Assembly: GCF_024710845.1 (NCBI RefSeq)
Contig: NZ_JANJTZ010000064.1
Location: 1 to 37,810, forward strand
Reading direction: 5' to 3'
Source: Mesorhizobium sp.
Lineage (GTDB): Bacteria > Pseudomonadota > Alphaproteobacteria > Rhizobiales > Rhizobiaceae
Length of the DNA: 37,810 bases
Both the position numbers and the translations under genes were made by a program. How positions within the stretch are numbered: the first letter of the stretch is position 1; each line of letters begins with the position of its first letter. Positions 33,476 through 37,810 of this stretch are shown here, in pieces. Below the pieces are notes generated by a model. It searched no databases and was not told where the DNA came from. It saw only the letters and a list, made by a program, of their open reading frames with translations.

Positions 33476-34093
33476 ATGACCATCCGCTTCCACACCGGCG
33501 ACCTCGCCGACCTGTCGAACTACGACGTCGACGTGATCGCCATCGACACCGAGACGCTCGGCCTCAATCCGCATCGCGACCGGCTCTGCGTCGTGCAGAT
33601 ATCGCCCGGCGACGGCACCGCCGACGTGGTGCAGATCGCCGCCGGCCAGAAGCGCGCGCCGAACCTCGTCTCGCTGTTGAGGAACCGCAAGATCACCAAG
33701 ATCTTCCACTTCGGCCGTTTCGATCTGGCGGTGCTCTACCAGGCGTTCGGCGTCATGCCGGAGCCGGTGTTCTGCACCAAGATCGCGTCGCGGCTGACGC
33801 GGACCTACACCGACCGGCACGGGCTGAAGGACATCTGCAACGAGCTGCTGGGCGTCAGCCTGTCGAAAGTGCAGCAATCGTCCGACTGGGCAGCGGCGAA
33901 GCTCACGCCCGAGCAGCTCGAATACGCAGCGTCGGACGTGCTATACCTCCACCGCCTGCGGGAGGCGCTGGTCCATCGTCTCGATCGTGACGGGCGCGCG
34001 GCGGAAGCGGCCGCCTGCTTCAAATTCCTGCCGACGCGGGCGAAGCTCGACCTGATGGGCTGGGGCGAAGAGGACATCTTCGCCCATAGCTGA
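33476..34093 (+). CDS. RNase D-like 3'-5' exonuclease
   Basis: A 205-residue DEDDy exonuclease. Exo I is IDTETLGLNPHRD, Exo II is FHFGRFDLAVLY and Exo III is YAASDVLYLHRL with the catalytic Tyr and Asp. It contains only the catalytic domain, with no HRDC domain, as in the short RNase D proteins common in Alphaproteobacteria. The expected role is 3' trimming of RNA. It follows the dipeptidase gene and ends 18 bases before the convergent bacterioferritin gene. Confidence 0.92.
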   Translation: MTIRFHTGDLADLSNYDVDVIAIDTETLGLNPHRDRLCVVQISPGDGTADVVQIAAGQKRAPNLVSLLRNRKITKIFHFGRFDLAVLYQAFGVMPEPVFCTKIASRLTRTYTDRHGLKDICNELLGVSLSKVQQSSDWAAAKLTPEQLEYAASDVLYLHRLREALVHRLDRDGRAAEAAACFKFLPTRAKLDLMGWGEEDIFAHS

Positions 34094-34107
34094 GGCCTTG
34101 GAAGGCC
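34094..34107. terminator. Weak candidate bidirectional hairpin
   Basis: GGCCTT-GG-AAGGCC is a perfect short palindrome in the 18-base gap between the convergent RNase D-like and bacterioferritin genes. The stem is short and no clear T-tract follows, so termination is only a suggestion from its position. Confidence 0.3.
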
Positions 34108-34111
34108 CTGA

Positions 34112-34597
34112 TTATTCCGCGTCGTTGGCGGGTTCGGCGTTGAGCTGGCCGTAACGCTCGTCGCCGATAGAGGTCAGCAGTTGCAGCTGGGTTTCGAGGA
34201 AGTCGATATGACCTTCCTCGTCGGTCAGCAGCTCCTCGAACAGGTGCATGGACACGTAGTCGCCGATCTGCTGGCAGATCTCTCGCGATTTCTTGTAGGC
34301 GGTGCGGGCATCGTATTCGCCGGCGAGATCGGCCTCCAGAACTTCCTTGACGTTCTGGCCGATGCGTAGCGGCGCGACCGACTGCAGGTTCGGATGGCCC
34401 TCCAGGAAGATGATGCGGGCGACGAGCTTGTCGGCGTGGTGCATCTCCTCGATCGACTCCGCCCGCTCCTTCTTGGCGAGCTTCTGGAAACCCCAGTCGT
34501 CCAGAAGCCTGTAGTGCAGCCAGTACTGGTTGACGGCGCCGAGTTCGAGAAACAGCGCCTCGTTAAGCCGCTCGATGACCTGTGGTTCGCCCTTCAT
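34112..34597 (-). CDS. bfr: Bacterioferritin
   Basis: A 161-residue bacterioferritin, the usual length. Ferroxidase ligands Glu18, Glu51 and His54 are present ([26 protein letters not shown]), as are the later Glu/His positions ([29 protein letters not shown]). Met52 is the heme ligand. It stores iron in a 24-mer shell. The ATG at 34597 lies inside the 3' end of the bfd frame, on the same strand (35-base overlap), suggesting coupled translation. I saw no clear Irr or RirA box. Confidence 0.96.
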   Translation of the reverse strand: MKGEPQVIERLNEALFLELGAVNQYWLHYRLLDDWGFQKLAKKERAESIEEMHHADKLVARIIFLEGHPNLQSVAPLRIGQNVKEVLEADLAGEYDARTAYKKSREICQQIGDYVSMHLFEELLTDEEGHIDFLETQLQLLTSIGDERYGQLNAEPANDAE

Positions 34598-34874
34598 GGC
34601 TTCTGCTCCCGTATTGACCGCGCAATCCGCGCACGCGGTCCAGGTACGACACGATCTCCGCCTCGCCGGTGCCCGTCTTCGCGTGAAAGGCCTCGGTGAC
34701 GCGGATGATCGTTTCCACCACATTCGGGAAGCAGCCGCAACAACGTCCGCGCTTGGCGAGCGTATGATACACTTTTGCCGGCACGATGAGCTGCCACGGA
34801 TCGGCCTCGAGCAGGTTCAGAATGGTCTGCTCGATGTCTTTCTCAGTGATCAGATTGCAGTGACAGACGATCAT
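34563..34874 (-). CDS. bfd: Bacterioferritin-associated ferredoxin
   Basis: A 103-residue [2Fe-2S] protein of the Bfd/BFD-like family. Ligand cysteines are Cys4 and Cys6 ([10 protein letters not shown]) and Cys45 and Cys48 ([11 protein letters not shown]). It reduces and releases iron stored in bacterioferritin. It is about 40 residues longer than the E. coli protein; the extra C-terminal part is basic and its end overlaps the bfr start. The upstream open frame to 35045 is not supported by homology. Confidence 0.93.
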   Translation of the reverse strand: MIVCHCNLITEKDIEQTILNLLEADPWQLIVPAKVYHTLAKRGRCCGCFPNVVETIIRVTEAFHAKTGTGEAEIVSYLDRVRGLRGQYGSRSHEGRTTGHRAA

Positions 34875-35034
34875 GAGACTACGGTTGCGGGTCGGGAACT
34901 CAAGGATTGGACAGTCTGCCGGACGGGCCGTGCCAGTCGCAGCCTCGCTAACATGGCGATCGGCAGCGGAAAAATCGATACCGTCCCCGAAGGTGGATCC
35001 TGCTGTCGCCGGTCGCATCCATACGGCATCGGCT

Positions 35035-35059
35035 AAACTTGTCAATTGGCATCAAGTTT
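35035..35059. promoter_or_regulatory. Inverted repeat upstream of bfd
   Basis: AAACTTG and CAAGTTT form 7-bp arms around an 11-base spacer containing CAATTG. It lies 45 bases downstream of the anti-sigma-like gene stop and 160 bases before bfd. It could be an operator or a weak terminator. The sequence does not resemble the Irr box consensus that I know. Confidence 0.35.
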
Positions 35060-35103
35060 TGCGGCCTGACCGGCCTGCGGCATGAGAGCATGATCCTCCG
35101 CGG

Positions 35104-35472
35104 TCAGAGCAGGAACAGCCAGGCGATCGTGCCGCCGAGGAGAATACCGGCGGCAAAGCAGGCCGTTCCCATCAGCAGCCAGCCGGTGAGATCGACCTGC
35201 GGCGCTTCCCGGTCCTGGAATGCGGCGGGATGCAGGACGATGTTTCCACCCCTTCGCCGCAGGCCCGCCTCGATGCGCCGCCGCATCTCGGCATGCGGAG
35301 TCTCCGGCTCGTGCTCGTTGATGCGGGCGACGCGCTCGCGCCAGTCCTCGACACGCGCGGCAAGCATCGGATCGCGCCGCATCTCCCGCTCGAAAAATGC
35401 CGTCTCCTCGGCATCCATCAGGCCGAGAACGTAGTCGGCGACCCGCATGTCTTCCTTGGGCTGTCCGAACAT
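35104..35472 (-). CDS. Anti-sigma-factor-like membrane protein
   Basis: A 122-residue protein. The N-terminal VADYVLGLMDAEETAFFERE and MRRDPMLAARVEDWRERVAR match the helical region of RskA/anti-sigma-K type proteins. A single C-terminal membrane span (WLLMGTACFAAGILLGGTIA) would put it in the inner membrane. It lacks the HxxxCxxC zinc motif, and there is no periplasmic RskA domain after the span. No ECF sigma-factor gene lies next to it. GGAGGGAG five bases upstream supports the ATG at 35472; the longer frame does not look coding. Role and partner are unknown. Confidence 0.68.
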   Translation of the reverse strand: MFGQPKEDMRVADYVLGLMDAEETAFFEREMRRDPMLAARVEDWRERVARINEHEPETPHAEMRRRIEAGLRRRGGNIVLHPAAFQDREAPQVDLTGWLLMGTACFAAGILLGGTIAWLFLL

Positions 35473-35658
35473 CGGTGCTCCCTCCCAGCACGCGGCGACA
35501 AATGCTATTATATCCCCCAAGCGGGGAAAGCGAAATCCGCCACGTAGCCTTCGCCAGAACGCGCATCGGGCCGATTTGATCCAGGACAAGGAGCCAAGCG
35601 TGGCCGCGGGTCCAAATGCACTCACCGACGGGATTTCAAGTTGAGAAGGAAACCGAAC

Positions 35659-36498
35659 ATGTCCGGCACGACCCTGTTGACCATTCTGGGCACAGCAACC
35701 GACAAGGATCTGGGCGAGGCGATCACCGTTGCCCGGTCCATCGATGCCCACCTCGCGGTCGTCGCCATAGCGGTCGCGCCCAGTCCGCCGATCGGCGAGA
35801 TAGGAGCGGCGGCGGCCCTCTCCTCCGTCTGGCTCGAAACCCGCGTGGCGGAGGAACAGGCGCTCGCAGCCCGTGCCCAGCAGCTGGAGACCCGTCTTGC
35901 CGACGATACCGTCAACGGCGATATCTCGGAAGCCTATGTCGAAGCCGGCGGCATCGCCGATGAAGTCGGCCGCCGGGGACGCTGCGCCGACGCGATCTTC
36001 CTCGGTCCGGACGTACGTAAGGATTCCGTGCTCGGATCGGCGGTGGTGGAAGCAGCCCTGTTCGAGACCGGCGCCCCGGTAATCGTTTCTCCGGCCGGCT
36101 CACCGGCGGACCTTTCCTGCGAGCGCATCGTGGTGGCCTGGAATTCGACCTTCGAATCCGCCCGCGCCCTGCACACGGCGATCGCGCTCTTGCCCAAGCT
36201 TCGCGAGATCCGCATCGCGATGGTCGATCCGAAGGCATCCGAGATGGACGGCGGTGAGGAGCCCGGCGCGGATGTCGCCGCCTATCTGGCGAGGAAAGGC
36301 TATTCCGTGTCGCTCGACCGGCTCGCCGGCATGGGGCAGGCGCCGGAGTCGGTGCTGACGCGCCATGCGAGCGACGTTTCGGCCGGCATGCTGGTCATGG
36401 GTGCCTACAGCCATTCGCGGCTGCGCCAGCGCATCTTCGGCGGCGTCACCCGCTCGATGCTGGAATCTCCGCCGCTGGCGCTGCTCCTCGCCCACTGA
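35659..36498 (+). CDS. Universal stress protein (UspA family)
   Basis: A 279-residue protein with two UspA-like halves. The first (about 1-140) is degenerate. The second contains IVVAWNSTFESARALHTAI and ends MGAYSHSRLRQRIFGGVTRS, the ATP-binding segment GxxSHSRxRxxxxG. It is probably a cytosolic stress protein. AAGGAAA six bases upstream of the ATG at 35659 sets the start. It is divergent from the anti-sigma-like gene and convergent with the IclR gene, 12 bases apart. Confidence 0.88.
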   Translation: MSGTTLLTILGTATDKDLGEAITVARSIDAHLAVVAIAVAPSPPIGEIGAAAALSSVWLETRVAEEQALAARAQQLETRLADDTVNGDISEAYVEAGGIADEVGRRGRCADAIFLGPDVRKDSVLGSAVVEAALFETGAPVIVSPAGSPADLSCERIVVAWNSTFESARALHTAIALLPKLREIRIAMVDPKASEMDGGEEPGADVAAYLARKGYSVSLDRLAGMGQAPESVLTRHASDVSAGMLVMGAYSHSRLRQRIFGGVTRSMLESPPLALLLAH

Positions 36499-36510
36499 GG
36501 CGGGCGGCGA

Positions 36511-37290
36511 TCAAAACTCGATGTCGATCGGCTGGTCGAACGGGTTTTCAGGCGTGACCGACTCCACCGCCCGGCGCAGGGCTTCGAGGTAACGGTCCCG
36601 GTTGGCGCGCATGCGCTCCGAGGCGCCACCGAGCGTCAGCACAACCGGCTGGTTCTGGATCGTGACCGGAAGGAGCATGCACAGCGTGGCGCCGCCCAGG
36701 AAGGGGATATTCTCCGCCCAGGCGTAGCCCTGTTCCCGGATCACGCGGATTCGCGCCATGATGTCGGGGATGCTGACCCGTTCCGACGTCTTGTCGGCTG
36801 CGATGTTGGCGCGGCGGATCAGGTTGTCGATGCGCTCGTCCGGTAGCGTCGACATCAGCGTCCAGCCCACTGCCGAATGCGGCAGGAGCCGCAGCGCGCC
36901 CTCGTCGATGTCGAAGCGCACTGCGTGGGTCGAGTAGACCACCTGGACATATTGCAGATAGATATCGTTCTTGGTGCAGACCGAGATCCCCTCGCCGGTG
37001 GCGGACTGGAGATCGCGCATCGCTTCCAGGACGCGGCTGCTGCCGAATAGCGCGCGGGGAATCCATTCGCCGAGCGAAGTCACCTTCGGGGTCGGGAAGT
37101 AGAGCCTCTCATGCCGGTCGTAGTTCAGATAGCCGAGCTTCACCAATGTCTTGAGCAGGACGGTGGTGCTCGAGGCCGGATAGCCGAGCGCGGCAGCGAT
37201 CTCGGACATGGACTTCGGATGCCTCACCCTCTTGAAGAGTTCGAGGATCTCGATCGCCCGGGTCGCCGACTTCACCTGTGCCGAGAGCAT
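36511..37290 (-). CDS. IclR-family transcriptional regulator
   Basis: A 259-residue IclR regulator. The N-terminal winged helix-turn-helix (SATRAIEILELFKRV, MSEIAAALGYPASSTTVLLK) is followed by the effector domain (PHSAVGWTLMSTLP, GYAWAENIPFLGGATLCMLL). AGGAG five bases before the ATG at 37290 sets the start; the open frame extends further without support. It probably controls the adjacent BKACE gene, 151 bases upstream on the same strand. The effector is unknown. Confidence 0.92.
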   Translation of the reverse strand: MLSAQVKSATRAIEILELFKRVRHPKSMSEIAAALGYPASSTTVLLKTLVKLGYLNYDRHERLYFPTPKVTSLGEWIPRALFGSSRVLEAMRDLQSATGEGISVCTKNDIYLQYVQVVYSTHAVRFDIDEGALRLLPHSAVGWTLMSTLPDERIDNLIRRANIAADKTSERVSIPDIMARIRVIREQGYAWAENIPFLGGATLCMLLPVTIQNQPVVLTLGGASERMRANRDRYLEALRRAVESVTPENPFDQPIDIEF

Positions 37291-37441
37291 GGCTACTCCT
37301 GACCTGAGGCAGCGACAATGCCGCCGCCCGGCGGCTGACGCAAGGCACGCCGCCCCGACCGCGCGGGCGCGCAAGCGCCAGGTCCGTCCCGGCAGATGCA
37401 GGGACGTCGCTGGACCACCACGCAAAGGTGCGACCGCGTCC

Positions 37442-37810
37442 TCAGAACGCGACCTTGTCGGCGCCCTTGAGCTTGAGGATGTCGCGGGCTTCAGTGGGGG
37501 TGGCGATCTCGAGGCCGAGCGCCTCCACCATCTGGCGCGCGATTGTCACCTGTTCGGCATTGCTTGCCGCCAGGCGCCCCTTGCCGGCCCAGATCGAGTC
37601 TTCGAGGCCGACGCGCAGATTGCCGCCCATCAGCACCGACTGCATCGCCACCGGCATCTGGTTGCGCCCGGCGCCCAGCACCGACCACTGATACGCGTCG
37701 CCGAACAGCCTGTCGGCCGTGCGCTTCATGTGCATCACGTCCTCCGGATGCGCGCCGATGCCGCCCAGGATGCCGAACACCGACTGGACGAAGAAGGGCG
37801 GCTTGACCAG
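37442..37810 (-). CDS. Beta-keto acid cleavage enzyme (BKACE, DUF849), C-terminal part
   Basis: The last ~122 residues of a gene that begins beyond the right edge; the frame is open at 37810. The segments AYQWSVLGAGRNQMPVAMQS and GGNLRVGLEDSIWAGKG are the C-terminal signature of the BKACE family, with the conserved Glu-Asp of the active site. The family condenses a beta-keto acid with acetyl-CoA; the best-known member is the lysine-fermentation enzyme Kce. The substrate here is not predictable. It ends 151 bases before the IclR gene. Confidence 0.88.
   Translation of the reverse strand: MVKPPFFVQSVFGILGGIGAHPEDVMHMKRTADRLFGDAYQWSVLGAGRNQMPVAMQSVLMGGNLRVGLEDSIWAGKGRLAASNAEQVTIARQMVEALGLEIATPTEARDILKLKGADKVAF

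Noticed and set aside
1-37810. CRISPR arrays, rRNA genes, riboswitches, complete insertion sequences
   Set aside because: Read through on both strands; no regularly spaced repeats, rRNA segments, recognisable riboswitch cores or intact transposase genes were seen.

Overview
The window is high-GC alphaproteobacterial DNA, most likely from a Hyphomicrobiales (rhizobial or Phyllobacteriaceae-like) organism. This rests on gene content: a rhizobial-style hup/hyp/hox set with hypX, hupF, hupI and hupK, plus a bacterioferritin pair, an IclR regulator and a BKACE enzyme. The genus cannot be fixed from the sequence alone.

Left flank (1-5400): the start of an alpha/beta-hydrolase-like gene running off the edge, about 600 bp with no convincing gene, a permuted papain-fold (YiiX/NlpC-P60-like) protein, a TetR regulator divergent from an AhpD/CMD-family peroxidase-like gene with a palindromic operator between them, a second CMD-family gene, and an exported DUF547 protein. 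This is followed by a decayed TVP38/TMEM64 fragment with two in-frame stops, fused to a remnant of an IS110-type transposase. That scar abuts the hydrogenase cluster.

Core (5462-27472): a complete uptake [NiFe]-hydrogenase locus, all on the minus strand, in transcription order hupS-L-E-C | hupD-F-G-H-I-J-K-hypA-B-C-D-E-X-hoxA-hupT-U-V-hypF. HupS and HupL are the membrane-bound, H2-oxidising enzyme. HupS has a Tat signal and the six-cysteine proximal-cluster signature of O2-tolerant enzymes. HupC is the cytochrome b electron acceptor and HupE a nickel permease. HypA-F and HypX build the NiFe(CN)2CO site, HupF/G/H/I/J/K are assembly factors, and HupD trims HupL. HupU and HupV form the H2 sensor, feeding kinase HupT and the NtrC-type activator HoxA. 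HoxA keeps GAFTGA, implying sigma-54. Two matching sigma-54 (-24/-12) promoters are visible, one before hupS (with a candidate IHF site) and one before hupD. An intrinsic terminator after hupC and a long compound hairpin lie in the hupC-hupD gap, so the locus appears to be two sigma-54-driven transcription units.

Right flank (27772-37810): a tRNA-Arg(ACG) whose 3' end faces the hup cluster, an orphan membrane histidine kinase, an FAD/NAD disulfide oxidoreductase with an intact TVP38/TMEM64 gene, a divergent M20 dipeptidase with an RNase D-like exonuclease, the bfd-bfr iron-storage pair, an orphan anti-sigma-like membrane protein, a universal stress protein, an IclR regulator, and a partial BKACE (DUF849) gene at the edge. 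The IS110/pseudogene scar on one side and the tRNA on the other suggest that the roughly 22 kb hup cluster is an acquired module. No integrase or flanking direct repeat was found.
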